DNA of 64,000 nucleotides from Nageia nagi (GCA_050084985.1 JBITNC010000001.1:142724001-142788000), one strand, 5' to 3'. Positions 23,261-35,289 are shown, numbered from the stretch's first letter. Made by a program: numbers and translations. The notes: a model not told the origin generated them from the sequence alone.

Positions 23261-23935
23261 AAACTACAGATCTTAATATAAATGCTATAAAACATTCTTA
23301 TTCCCCTATCTACACCATGATAATTAAAATTGATGGTTTAAAAGCATACAATATTGATGTTCTGATTGATACAGGAGGAGAATATAGCTTAGCATGAAGA
23401 AGTGCAATCCCATAAGATCCCTAAATAGTAAATAAGGTTGGTTTAACTTTTAACTCTAAAAAATCCATATCCATTCTTTCTACAGAAGTTCCTTTCAAAA
23501 TTGATGAGAAAATAGTACTCTTTATGCTTGTGTAACATGAGATGAAAAGCTATGATTTTATGATTGGGTATGATAATTTGTCAAAATTAAGACCCTTTTG
23601 TATTACAACTGATAATTATTTAAAGTTAGAAGGAGTCAATTTGCCTCTAAAAATCTTTTATGAGTCTATCATTCTAGTTTGGTATCTAGAGACAAAGACT
23701 AAGAATATAGATTGGATTTCAAATTCCATAAATCTCAATTCTTCAAATTTGAATGAAATCATTAAAAAAATAAATACTAACATGTGTTTTGAAGATCCTA
23801 CTGCATTTTGACGTAGAAAAGTTCATGAATGTGGGATAGAATTAAAATTTGAAGAAAAGAATGGAGAAAAGGTAGAACCCAAATTTAAGGTCCATCATAT
23901 TAGTTTTATCCCTTATTTAAAAAAAATGTGATCGA
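23261..23935 (+). pseudogene. Caulimovirid copy C: protease and linker
   Basis: The active site at about 23350-23390 reads NIDVLIDTGGEY, with DTG intact. After stops, 23542-23811 is open (MKSYDFMIGYDNLSKLRPF ...) and corresponds to 18111-18390 of copy B. The linker to the reverse transcriptase contains a frame break near 23925. Confidence 0.72.
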
Positions 23936-24630
23936 GAAATTTTGAATTATTGAATAAAGGGTTAATAGAAAAATCAAACTCTCCTTGGAAATGTGCAACA
24001 TTTTATGTAAATAAAAGATCTGACCAAACTAGAGGGAAAAAGAGGTTAGTTATCAATTATAAACCTTTTAACAAATATGTAGTGCTAATTCAACATCCTA
24101 TTCCATCCAAAGATGAATTAATAATAAGATTTGAAAAAATTGCTATCTTTTCAAAGTTTGATCTCAAGTTTGGATTTTGGTAAATCTTTGTTAAACCATC
24201 AAATAGGTACAAAACAAAATTTGTGATACCTAGAGGATAGTATCAATGGATTGTGCTTCCATTTGGTTTAAAAATAGCTCCTTCTATCTTTAAAAAATTC
24301 ATGGATGGTATCTTTCAACCTTATCATTCTTTTATTTATGTATATATTAATGACATTCTTTTATTTAGCAAAGATGTGAAATAGCATATGAAACATCTTG
24401 AGTAGTTTCATTATATCTACTATGAAAATGGTTTAGTGTTAAGCAAGTCAAAAAGTGTGTTTTGTATAGAAGAAGTTTAGTTTCTCAAACTTCATATAAA
24501 AGCTAGAAAAGTAGAGTTGCAAAATCATATTTTTGAAAAGACCAAAAACTTTCAAGATGAGATCCTCATAGTTAATCAACTTTAGCATTTTCTTGGCTAT
24601 GTAAATTGTGTGTCTAGTTATTATCAAGTT
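23936..24630 (+). pseudogene. Caulimovirid copy C: reverse transcriptase
   Basis: Open at 23950-24183 with EKSNSPWKCATFYV, KKRLVINYKPFNKYV and FSKFDLKFGFW. The polymerase box at about 24340-24355 reads VYINDILLF, so YIDD has become YIND. Stops follow, and the end merges into the LHIKA block (about 24490-24510). Confidence 0.82.
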
Positions 24631-25170
24631 ATTTTAATTGATCAAAAAATTATTAAACACCAAACTCAAGAAAAATTCTCCTTCTTGGACTCCTAAAATG
24701 ACTGAAGTAGTCAAAAGAATAAAAGATAAATGTTCAAAATTACCTCCTATGTCTCTCCCTATATTCGATTTAAAAATTATTGAAATCGATGTAAGTGATA
24801 AGTTTTGAGGTGTTGTTCTCAAAGAAAAAACAAAAATAGGTGAAAAAATCTATATGTATGCTTTTGGTAGTTTTTTTGGAGATTGGTTAAGATATCCTTC
24901 TCCTCATAAGGAAATCCTATAGCAATAAAAGCAATTAAATCATTTCAATTCTTTGTTTAGTTTGAAAAGTTTATTTTAAGATCTGATTTGAATAATATGA
25001 AAGGATTTCTAAATAAAAAGTTTGAAAAAGCTTCAAATAGTAACAAAATGTTACAATGGATTTTATGTTTTGATGACTATGACATCACTTTTGAGCATGT
25101 TCAAAGAGTTAAAAACTTTGTTGCAAATTTTCTTACTCGAGAAAACCATGTCAATATGGTTACACCCTAA
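24631..25170 (+). pseudogene. Caulimovirid copy C: RNase H
   Basis: The open part 24988-25170 contains NNMKGFLNKKFEKA, DDYDITFEHVQ and FVANFLTREN. Upstream, KRIKDKCSKLPPMSLP and the RYPSPHKEIL block are recognisable with stops. It aligns with copy B and with copy A at 1401-2098. Confidence 0.75.
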
Positions 25171-25925
25171 AGAGTTGAATGGAAAATCATAAGCACTTTA
25201 TAGAAATTGTTTGGAGTAGACTCAAGGAATTCTACATCTTGGTATACACATGAACTTTTTATAGAACAAAGAATGGCTATTCCTCTACTAGATGGAAGAA
25301 TTATTAATGTTCCTAGTACATATCCCATACATACCAATATAGTTAATCATTCAATGGGATCAAGAGCTTTATTATGCCATATTGGAGATATATATTGTAA
25401 AAATTATTGACATAATATAAATGAAGATTATTTCATAGTGAGGATAACAATTTTTATAAATAGGATTCATGGTATTCATCAATGGTCAACATAAGATCCA
25501 AGTCTTGAAATCAGGATTAGTGGGTTTAAACTCAATTATGAACAATACAAAGGACATTTCTTTACCCTTATTATTTATCAAAATTCCATAGTTTCTCATA
25601 ATTATTTTGTAGGGTTTGGAAGAGGTCTAAGAGACAATTCTAAAGAAATTCTTAATTGGTTTGAATAATGGTACATAAAATTTGGCTTAACAGTTGATCA
25701 ATGTCCCCCTAAGTACCATGATCTTACATCACATGACCACTTCAACATGATGATTGATGTTCATGACACTTGGCTATTACAATGGAAGTGGATAATTGAG
25801 AACTAAATTCTCACCAATGAGTCACTTATTGAAGTCTTGTCAAGATAGATCAAAACAAAATGGTATCTAGCTCAATAATGCATTCGTAAAGCATGGTGGA
25901 CCCTTAACCCATGTTAAATAATATT
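25171..25925 (+). pseudogene. Caulimovirid copy C: C-terminal extension after RNase H
   Basis: A stop (TAA, from CAA) at 25168-25170 separates it from the RNase H in the same frame. The open part 25207-25410 repeats the conserved tail (TSWYTHELFIEQRMAIP, RIINVPSTYPIHTNIVNHSM). The rest, to 25925, corresponds to 20063-20465 and includes a stretch absent from copy B (about 25740-25785), which is retained in copy A. Confidence 0.6.
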
Positions 25926-26275
25926 GGTTGATAATTTGATTCAATTAAATCAAATTAGTAGTGCCCATTATAGCATCCTTATCCACTCAAGGTGTGAGTG
26001 GGAATAAATTATTATAAATGGCCTACTTTAAGTCATATCAAGTTACTATACAAAATATGGTATAGCTTTAATAGCTTAGATTTAGATCTAAGGAATATTG
26101 ATTGTAATCCATTGATCCATTTTCAAGCCATTATAAATAAAGCATTTAGGCTTATTTTTGATCATATGGAATGTGGATAGAAATTAGTTTAGAGTTGTAG
26201 TTTGAGGTCTTTGTAAGAGCTTGTTTACTTAAATGGTGTCAGAGTTATAAGCTTATTGTAAGCTTGTCCTTAAAT
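25926..26275 (+). promoter_or_regulatory. Caulimovirid copy C: promoter and terminal primer site
   Basis: TATAAATA at 26132-26139 and primer-site remnant TGGTGTCAGAG at 26234-26244. Similarity to the other copies ends at about 26275 (gcttgtccttaaat), which marks the right end of the virus cluster. Confidence 0.65.
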
Positions 26276-26867
26276 AAGAATTCAATGAGGTATTTTGTCA
26301 AACAATTCATAGGTCTTCTTAGCATATCCATTTTGGTAATAGCATATCAATAATAATTCATTTCAATAAAGTGATGTAATAAACAAAGCATAAGTCCTCT
26401 CAACATATTGCTAGAGTAATAAGGAAGCATTTGTTAATTAATCTGTTGGTCCATTTAAACATGCTTGATCTCTATGAAACTACATTAAATAACTCACATG
26501 CTCATTTAGCACATCCGTATGTGAGGCATTTTGTCAAACCAATCATATATCCTTTTAATTCATTAGTTAATTTTATGTCTTGCAACTATGCTTTGATAAA
26601 AAATTCTATCAAATGATTAGCAAAATCCTATCAATGTGTTAATTACAACGTTAAATTAATTGATGTCAACAGATGGAGCTAGACTCTTAACTAATGTTTA
26701 TGATGTTACCCAATGAAGCAATATTGAATGTAATCAATTTGTAAGAAATAACTTCTTACACCATGGATAAATAGACTTTTAAAAATATCAACTTCTTTTT
26801 AAAAAAAAGTGTTGTTAGAAGGATTGATGTGGACCATTGAATGAATACCCCTTTGTAGAACATGGAT

Positions 26868-26893
26868 GTATATATATATATATATATATATAT
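26868..26893. repeat. TA dinucleotide microsatellite
   Basis: An uninterrupted run of about 13 TA dinucleotides. Confidence 0.95.
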
Positions 26894-27111
26894 TACTTTT
26901 TTCTTGATAAATTTATGTGATAACTTTTATGATAAAATTATAAGGTATAAAGTAAATTATAATATTAAGGCTTCATTAATACCAAACATGAGTATATTAC
27001 TTGGGCTTAAAGGAAAATTAAAAATTTGGAATGGAATTTAGAAGTAATTAAATTTGCATAACGGTGATGATCTTTATTTCTCTTAAATTGACCTATGTTT
27101 GACTCCATGGT

Positions 27112-27319
27112 TGATGAAGATAGGCGATCTCTCAATGAGACCTAGAACCTATTGAGATCTAAATGGAGTATTATTTGAAATGGTATTATTTAAAATTTTG
27201 AATAATGACTTGAATGGGATCATTCATGTGGAAAGTTATTATACCCCATGATCAAGGATGATAGGTAATCTCTAATGATGTATAAAACCTATTGAGATTA
27301 ATATGGAGTAACATTTGAA
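27112..27319 (+). repeat. Diverged direct repeat, spacing about 139 bp
   Basis: The segments 27112-27180 and 27251-27319 share the pattern gat-aggxgatctctxaatga ... acctattgagat-taaatggagta ... tatttgaa, offset by 139 bases. Only two units are clear. Confidence 0.65.
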
Positions 27320-29479
27320 TAAATTTGCATGATATGTTTGCATCTAGGCTAGGATGCATTCCATAAATCCAAAGAGCTATCCTGATCCTCATATAACTCT
27401 TACTAAATCCTAGTACTCAATGTCATATCATCTTAGTTCCCTTGGATGGAGGCATGCTCAAGGAAAATGTTAGATGAATGTAAACTCATCAAAGGATGAG
27501 GATGGTGATCAAGAACCCACTTCAAAGTGGATATTGCTATGTAAATAGGGAAAACCTCAAATCAAAATGTTATTTATGAAGGATAAATGAATCATGGATA
27601 TTGTCATCTATTTGTAAACATGACCAAAACCCATGGATAAGGACAAATCAAAGACCTTTTGGAATGCAAATATACATAATCAACTACAATTGTAAACTTA
27701 GTCAACTCCATATGTTAATTTAAGCATACATGAAATTGAATGTACTAAATATATCCTTGAAGTAATGATTGTGGAAGAGATTATGTTTCTTAAATATGAC
27801 CTTATACAATGGTTGGAATCACACTAGGGTGATGTAATGAAAGAATCCTTATTTAGTGACTTGATGTAATACCTTATTATTTACAAAAGTAAGGTCCTAA
27901 GTATATTATGCTCTTACAAATAATGAAGGTTTAATATGCTTTATCTCCAAACATGGTCAAGATAGGAAACCTATCTAGATGTAACCTCTTTATAGGTTGG
28001 ATAAGTTTCATTTATAGACATACTAAGTTAATATTGGTGTTAATACTAAAGGTCTTAAATTAATTTAGTTGGTTAATCAAAGTAGAGGAAACTAAGTTCA
28101 TTATTTGATATAGTATATTAAGGGTAGAAGACCTCATAAGATAGTTTTATCTATTATTGATTTAATAGATAGGGAATGTTGGATTAGTATTGAGTTACAC
28201 ACCTAAGATATAGGAATCAAACCATGATGAATTTGTAAGGGATAGAGATGATGTGCAAAGGTTATCATAAAGAATCAAATAAGGTTTAAGTTAAAAGGGA
28301 ATAGTCTTGTCCACTAATCAATAAAAAGAAAGTTAAAACTGTTATCTATTTAAGTACCTTATAGGGAAGATAATTCAATCTAGTTAAAATGGTAAGGTAT
28401 GGAAATTACCTATACATGAAGGAAAAACTAATCAAATTAAAACATTGCATTATTGGGACTAATGGTAGAACTAGACAATCTAGTCAAGTATTGTTGATAA
28501 AAACATGAAAGTTAATCTAGACAAAGTGTAGTTGTCTTGGTTTACTAAAAGAAAAGAAAATATTTCATGAGTATGATACACTTTATGCCACATTTCCTTG
28601 ATATAAGAAGCTATTTTACAAGAATAAAAGGGTTTGGTATTATTCTCTTCATATGTTATACTTTTAAAGTAATGATCTTTCTTTGTATTGTGCAATTATG
28701 GTTGAATGATCTTTGTTAGTTTCATGAATAAGCTTACTTGAAATATAGTGTACTTATGTGATGAATTGATGCTTTTGGTGCATTTAGCATGGATACTAAT
28801 GGAACATATTAGAATAAATAAACCACTAGGGGTATTACTAACCTAATACCCATGGCTCCCCAAGATATGGACACAGGGATGTTAGACTCCATGGTGAGCC
28901 TAGTCGATAGATATGGGTAGGCTAGTTTCTCATATCCTCGATAGGTTATCAAATGAGGGTAGTAGTTGATAAAAATACACTTATTGGGTGAGGGTAATTT
29001 GTATTCATACTTATTTTAGTTAAGAAAATAGGAGTATAATGAATATTCCATAGGAGATGATGCTTACCCATTTCATATCGATAATTGCTTAGAATAATCC
29101 ATCTACACTTATGAATCAAAGGGTCATACATCAGTTGAAGATGTTTAACCTTGTGTATGAGAATTATCTTAGGTGATATTGGTCCCAATTATTAATCCAT
29201 AATGTCATGATTAGAATTTCCATTGCATAATTAGTGTATGGGAATTGTAGGATCACGTATGTGGCATCTTCTAATGGGATGAGTGTTGAGAAGTGAACAA
29301 TAGAAAGTTTTCAATTAAGGTTAGTTATGTTAGATTCCACCAATATTTCCATATATAGTTAGCAACATTGACATGCTCATGTGGATTGCCTTGTCCATTC
29401 CTACACCATTCAAGTATTTAATTTAATATAAAAAAGTTCTAAATTTTTAGGGTTTGGTGAAGTTGGAAATAGGGTTGAT

Positions 29480-30790
29480 GAGAAGCATTGCATTGGAAAG
29501 AGATAATAGATTTATAATTCATCCATATTCTTTGTGAGAATATTTTTATAAAATTGATTCTAATATCCTTTATTTCATTCTCATCCTCTATTCAGCTTTC
29601 ATCCTCTTTCTCCAATGCAATGGTCTTATTAAAGGCCCTTCTCCTTAGAGTTGAAAGCTTAAAATAATTTGTATTCTGATCACCTTCTTTGATTTATGTA
29701 ATTCTAGATTTCTATTTCCAAAATATTTATTCTCTCTGGAGGATGATTTGGTAGTTGTATTTAAGTTTTTTTTCACAAACTATAGTCTTTTGGGATCTAC
29801 CTTCTATTTGGATTATAGCGTCTAATATGTTTAACTTCCTTCTAATTTCATGTTTTTCTTTTTCTATATGTTTAACCTATTATAGCTCCACTATTTAAGT
29901 TTTTTTTTTGAAGGATACTCAACTTCTTATGAACTTGGAACATCTTTGTACCTTTCACTTTAGTATTCCACCATTACTTGATTATTTCTTCCAGTTGTGG
30001 CTGAGTGAGCCAAATAGCTTAAAAATGGAAGGGAGATCTTTCCCTTCTATAAGGGATAGCTTGAAGAAGGAGAGGAAGGTGGTTAGAGGTAATCTTAGTT
30101 TGTCATAAGAGAGCATAATCATATAATTTTTTGAGCCTATAAGAAGAGAAAATAGCTCTTTCAGGCTTGGTTTGAATAAGGTCCTCCTCTATTATCATAT
30201 TATTTGATGCAAAATATACTCTTGTTAAATCCAACTCAATTAGATTGATAACATAAAGAAATTATTTTAGATCAACCATATCACTATCTTTCTCTTTTAC
30301 TCATTTTTATTTTTCATAGGGATTAAGGATTGTATTAAAATCTCCCATGATGATCCATGGAATATCAGGAAATAAGAGCCTATCTTTAGTCAAAAGTTCA
30401 AAGACCCTCCTTATTTCAATCGAGTCATTGGGAGCATATAGGTTGGTGATGAGGAATTCAAAACTATGTTCAAAATTGGTAATAGAATTATGAATATATC
30501 TATTATATCAATTCTAATAGAGAATATTTCATAGTTTTATTATATTTGGATCTCATAAGTTCATTAGGTCATCCAAAGCCCTATTAGATTCTTGCCATTG
30601 GAAATTAGCTTCTTTCCATATTTTCCTCTTAGTATCAGTTATGCAACCTTCCTTTACTTTAGATTCTTGAATAAGTATCATGTTTGGTTTCTTATCATAC
30701 CAAAGGTCCTTGAAGAACCTCTTTCTTCTAAGGGCATTGTAGCACTTGATATTCCCAAATACAAGCTTTATTCAAAAACTCAAGAGGCCC
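29480..30790 (-). pseudogene. LINE (L1-type) ORF2: endonuclease and start of linker, no reverse transcriptase
   Basis: The minus strand reads NIKCYNALRRKRFF and DKKPNMILIQESKV at about 30660-30760, FLITNLYAPNDSIEIRRVF at 30410-30465, PWIIMGDFNTILNP at 30335-30365, then a block like ITSNHLPLLLQ near 30060-30100. These are the ordered motifs of an APE-type endonuclease of plant L1 elements. The connector (KEGDQNTNYF-like, about 29640-29720) follows. Nothing resembling the reverse transcriptase is found below 29480. Stops and frame shifts throughout. Confidence 0.75.
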
Positions 30791-31229
30791 CTTGACCTAC
30801 AATCTACCCTAAAGTGTATGTTTTTCCATTAGCAATATCTTGTCTTATAAGCTTGCTCCTAATTTCTCAAAAAGATGGTCTCCATAGATGATATTGAATT
30901 ACATTTGATATCTTCTTGATGTTTAAAATATTTCAATATGGGATATCTAATCCCTTAGTTTGATGTTGCGTGAAAGTAGTTGTATCATGATTGTCTATGT
31001 TTCTTGCTCATTTTATGATCTGTCTTACTTTTTCTTCTACATATTCACCTTAAACCTCTTCAACTACTTCCATATTTTCCACATGATTTTTTAAAAATTT
31101 CAAACTAATATTCAACATTTTCTCTATATTTTACTTCCATAATACTTAGGACTACATAAGGATTTTTAATAGCTGAAGGATTATTTCTCCTACTAAAATC
31201 TTTTATATTTTTGTTCAATGATTTTGAGG

Positions 31230-32035
31230 GAGATTTTATCATTTTTTTATTGAAGTTATTTTGGTTTTCCAACCCTTTTTCTTATGTACCATTTTCCATT
31301 CATGATCTCCATCCTTCTTCTGATTAATATTTTTTTATTTCTCCTGAGCTCATTTTTCTTCATCCCTCACTTTTTCTCAAGGAAATATTTAACATAATAG
31401 TAAAAGCTTTTACAAATGCCATATTGAACTAATAGATTCTCATAAAAAATAGGATGGATCCATTCTCTTCCATATATCATCTCTAATTGAATTTATTTCA
31501 TCAATTGCTTGGTAATATTCAAATTAACAATGAACCTAGTATCAGTGAATTTGATTTTTAGTCAAGTAGCTCACTCTATTATAACTAATGAACCTATATC
31601 CTTAGCCACACCTATGATTACAATTGAATACCAAAAGGATGGGTGAATTTCTAGTAATGATACCTAAGTAGGGATTAGCTTAAATTTCTTTGTATATGGT
31701 GAGAATATCTTATCCCATCTCTTCATCACCAACCCTTTCTTACCTAAAAACCATGGCCCTAGCTTGTTCACCTTCTATAAATTTTCTTCAAATTGAAATT
31801 TGAATATAAGAAATTCCTTTTAGATTGCAATGAGCAATACAAGCCCCTTGGTACTCTATCTATCTCTAGTCTAGCTTTGGATGGGTTTTAGTGAGGGTTG
31901 AGCCCCCACAAATCTACCAACTAAAGCATTCTTAAGGTCACTTTCCTCAAAATCTATTACACTTTTTGGGATGGTGATGCTTACCAATTCTTTTGCAAAG
32001 TTAGGATTGAGAATGACACTTATGGATTTTTCCAT
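31230..32035 (-). pseudogene. LINE (L1-type) ORF1, DUF4283 type
   Basis: From the ATG complement at 32033-32035 the minus strand reads MEKSISVILNPNFAKELVSI, then KNALVGRFVGAQPSLKPI, KGLVLLIAI, FLIFKFQFEENL and LGPWFLGKKGLVMKRWD. This is a close match to the DUF4283 domain of plant L1 ORF1/Gag-like proteins. A degenerate zinc knuckle, FYENLLVQYGICKSFYYYV, follows near 31390-31450, where Cys and His have been lost. ORF1 lies upstream of the endonuclease, as expected. TAG and TGA stops interrupt it. Confidence 0.8.
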
Positions 32036-32159
32036 AAAGAGTTTTTCCTAGAATAGTAAGCTACACCACTCCATTAGGGATTTTATTTGGGTTACATTCT
32101 TCCTTTATTAGCAATGTTGCTTTGATTTTTGGGCTACATTTCACCCAAAACTACCATGC

Positions 32160-32683
32160 ATTCAGCTTGAATTATTCATACTTTGTAATTTTCTTCTACT
32201 ATTTAAGGACTATTATTTGCATGTTGTGATTGCAATTATTCATTTCATAGATATGTGTTATGTAATAATGTGTGTAAATATTGTTGAGATAGTTATGTGA
32301 TATAATCAGCTAAGTGAGATGATTAATATCAATAAATATTCCACTTGGGGAGTGTGGATTGAAGATGATGATCATGTGCAAGAATGGTTGTTGAGAACCA
32401 TTACTTTTGAAATTGTTGGAATGTCAATGGAGGAGTTACTTGATGAAGGGGAATTTAATCATCAAAAGGAAATAAATATCCATTTACAGGTAAGAAGAAA
32501 ACATGGAGGAAAACCCACATGGAGAGCAAAAGTGTAATGGGTGCCAATAAAATACTTTTGAGTTTTTTAATTTTTTATTAAAAAATTATAAGAAATAAAA
32601 AAGTAAAGCAATAAATTCATTTCTTCAACTTTGTGATGCTTTAGAAATTATAAAATAATTCCTTTTAGTGTTAAGGAGGGTAA
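32160..32683 (+). pseudogene. 3' coding end of a small LTR element related to 57068-60402
   Basis: The open part 32319-32537 (MININKYSTWGVWIEDDDHV, then EELLDEGEFNHQKEINIHL) resembles the stretch at 59650-59860 (INTYSYGVWKYDVKDDDVKAW, QQKEELNIFHQGG). The following untranslated bases also match (tcttcaactttgtgatgctt versus 59943-59962). A purine tract aaggagggtaa ends at 32683. It appears to be another, more eroded member of the same non-autonomous family. Confidence 0.6.
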
Positions 32684-33810
32684 TGTTGGAATTTGGACTT
32701 GATTAGAACTAAAATTTGGCCTCAAAATAGTGATTTTAGTCTCTCTATTTAGACATAGAGAGATCCAAATTGTTTCATTTGAAAAATTAAAATGTTTTAA
32801 AAACACAAAAATATTTTAGAAACATTTAACAACATTTCTTAAACATTCTCATGTTTCTATTATGTTTTGATAGTTTTCATATAAGGCATGCTTTAAGTAT
32901 ATTTTGGTATTTTTTCAAGTTTGTTAGAGTTCATGGCTTTGATGGTCCATTACATGATTAATGTTAGGTTAATCCCTATATTATTTGCTAGTAAATTAGG
33001 AATTGTAAATAATGGTTTTCTCAATGTATTATAATATAACAATGTAATATAATGTAGTAGTGTAAGAGAACTATGAGACCATAAGTGTGCTTAGTTGCAA
33101 AGTGTAGTATTATATTAGAATACATACCAAGATTTTTTGAAAGTCGTATTTCATAGTGTGAGAAATAGATTGATTATGTTGAATAATTAAAATGTTTATT
33201 AATTTTTTTATAGGTGTTTATTTATAAGATCCATTATTTCTTATAGTTTTTTTCATGTATCTTTATAATATAATACTAATCCTGTGAAAGTTCAAATCTT
33301 GTTTATGCTTCTTCTAGTTTGTTTTTTCATGAGATCATTAATATTATAAAGGTTATTATTGCAAGTATAGAGTTGAAATATATTGAAACTTATCAAATTT
33401 ATAATGTATTAAATCTATTAAGTTTCTACACATTTGATAACTTTCCAAGAGGTCATCTTAGTGGGTAATTACAATTCAAACATGGATAATATTCTTGTGC
33501 AAGTTATTAGTGTTGAAAAGTAGTCAAAGTTATAAGTAATATTCGTATGCATGCTTTTAGGTTGACACAAAATCATGTTCCATTTTATTTTGCAAATAGT
33601 ATTGTTAGTAAATATTTGTAAAGATAGACATTGTTGTTGATGACTAGAGAAAGGATTTCTTGGTTAATTTTTTCATAAAGTCTTGTTTAATAAATATTTA
33701 TATAGATAGTATTACTTTGATGTGTTGATGTATCTACTTGGTGCTAGTAAATTGAATGTTATGGCATTGAATTCCCTAATATACATGAATGTGGAGGAAT
33801 ACATAATGCA
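32684..33810 (+). repeat. Probable LTR start of that element, right end unresolved
   Basis: TGTTGGAATTTGG begins directly after the purine tract. It parallels TGTTGGAAGTATT at 60004, which starts the 3' LTR of the related element. I see no matching 5' LTR in the window and cannot locate the right end. The rest of this 1.1 kb is AT-rich with no gene. Confidence 0.4.
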
Positions 33811-34017
33811 TGATGTAGACATACTAGTTAAATAAATTCTAATATGGTTTTATGGTAATTTAAACTATGAAGTTCAAATATTTCTCAAAATTACTTGTAT
33901 GAAAAATAAGATCAATAATGCACATATAATTAGTCATTCTTAGAACAAGGAGATAAGTTTCATATATATCCAATAATGCAGACATGTAGACATGTAGACA
34001 TAATTATGTCTACATCA
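33811..34017. repeat. 207-bp segment with perfect 13-bp terminal inverted repeats
   Basis: Begins TGATGTAGACATA and ends TATGTCTACATCA. The right end also lies in a 24-bp perfect palindrome (33992-34015). It has TG...CA ends, so it could be a short LTR or solo LTR, or a MITE-like element. No clean flanking duplication is seen. The same end sequence recurs at 42184-42196. Confidence 0.5.
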
Positions 34018-34538
34018 TGGGTCCATTTCTTCATGGAGAGGGATGATTGTGAGAGTAGGAGCAATAGAGGGAGATAGATAGATCAAGGAAATGATAAGGG
34101 AAAATTCATATCATGGTAATCAAAGGTTGGTCATCTAGGCCAAGAAGATCAAAGAGGATTGTATTTTCGATATGGCTAGGTGGTTAGACTTATTCTCCAT
34201 AAATAGATACTTTTCAAAAGCATCCTTTGTGAACCTTATTAGGATTCTTACCAAGATTATTTTCACAATTGATATATGGAACAAAATAGTGTTGTAGATC
34301 CATCTAAAAAATGGGGGAATCATTTCTTTTTGAGAAAAGAGATACACCCATTTATTTTTTAAATACTATAGTGTGAAGAATTCTTAGGGTTTGAAGCTCT
34401 AACTTTGTCGATGAAAATATCTATGAAGATCCCTAAAAAGGATATAAACTCATTTAAGAGGGAATTTTAGGAGGATTGTAGCAATATCCTTTTAGTTGTT
34501 CACTAATAGAATACTTATATGGATTTTTTATAAATAAT
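34018..34538. other. Unassigned segment left of the copia element
   Basis: A plus-strand frame with stops gives MKISMKIPKKDINSFKREF at about 34405-34465. It is similar to ISIKIHK.DIYLN read at 40897-40935, on the other side of the copia insertion. The segment may be part of the same decayed protein-coding region, or a duplicated piece of it. Confidence 0.35.
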
Positions 34539-34543
34539 GGTTA

Positions 34544-35081
34544 TGTTGAAAACAAAGCTTGTCAGGATCTAAAATTTGAGCTCCAAAAGTCAAAAAATCA
34601 CACTTACTAACAATATGCAAGCCCCCACTAGATTTAGAGGAGATAAAACACAAATTCATTTTGGAAATGCCCCCATATTTTGAAGAAATGTTCCCAACTA
34701 GCGCATTTAGGCTGAAACATGACCACATTGCATCCTATCAATTTGTGGGCAATTTTTGGTGAACTACCAAGTAGTTTAACTTCTTTTTCTTGTATTTTCT
34801 AGCTCGTTATGCTTAATATTTTCAATTGGTTAGCATCGAGATGTATAAATTAGTGTTTCAAACTTGTATTTGGGTTGGATTATGAAATCATTTGGTGTAA
34901 CTTGTAAATTACACCCTACACTTGTAAAGCAAACTATTTGATGAAATATCATAGTAAGAATTCCACTTTATTTTCTAGATTTATGTCAATTTTTGAATTG
35001 TATAATGCAATTGTGAATGTTGGGTGAATGTTTAATGATTCTATAAGAACTTTTCTTTATGATAAAGTGATTAAAACTTCA
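34544..35081 (+). repeat. 5' LTR of the copia element
   Basis: Starts TGTTGAAAAC and ends ...aaacttca. Collinear with 39643-40169 with scattered, mostly transition, differences. The primer site TGGTATCAAATC follows at 35085-35096. Confidence 0.93.
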
Positions 35082-35084
35082 TTT

Positions 35085-35096
35085 TGGTATCAAATC
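35085..35096 (+). promoter_or_regulatory. Primer-binding site of the copia element (tRNA-Met type)
   Basis: TGGTATCAAATC lies three bases after the LTR end. It resembles the initiator tRNA-Met site TGGTATCAGAGC used by most plant copia elements, with two mismatches. Confidence 0.75.
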
Positions 35097-35262
35097 AAGT
35101 AGATCCAAATAGAGTTTTATTGGGTTTAAAAACTATGGGTATTATCAAAGCAAGTAGATCTAGATAGAGTTTTATTGGGTTTAAAAACTATGGGTATTAT
35201 CAAAGCAAGTAGATCTAGATAGAGTTTTATTGGGTTTAAAAACTATGGGTATTTTACAAAAA
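35097..35262 (+). repeat. 55-bp unit repeated three times in the copia leader
   Basis: Units start at agatcc/agatct 35101, 35156 and 35211, exactly 55 bases apart, and are nearly identical (agagttttattgggtttaaa and onward). The end of each unit, gggtattatcaaagcaagtag, resembles the primer site region itself. Confidence 0.93.
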
Positions 35263-35289
35263 AGGTTTGGAAATAATTTTTTTGTAGAT

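Larger units (their letters stand above)
26276..29479. other. Unassigned AT-rich region
   Basis: No coding region I can support. It holds a (TA)n run at about 26868-26893 and a diverged direct repeat at 27112-27180 and 27251-27319. Short open frames on both strands (28480-28695, 28949-29188) have no family resemblance I can see. It may be eroded transposon sequence. Confidence 0.5.

Noticed and set aside
26276-29479. Possible host gene on the plus strand near 28020-28330
   Set aside because: A few longer stretches between stops exist, but no start, domain or splice pattern could be defended.
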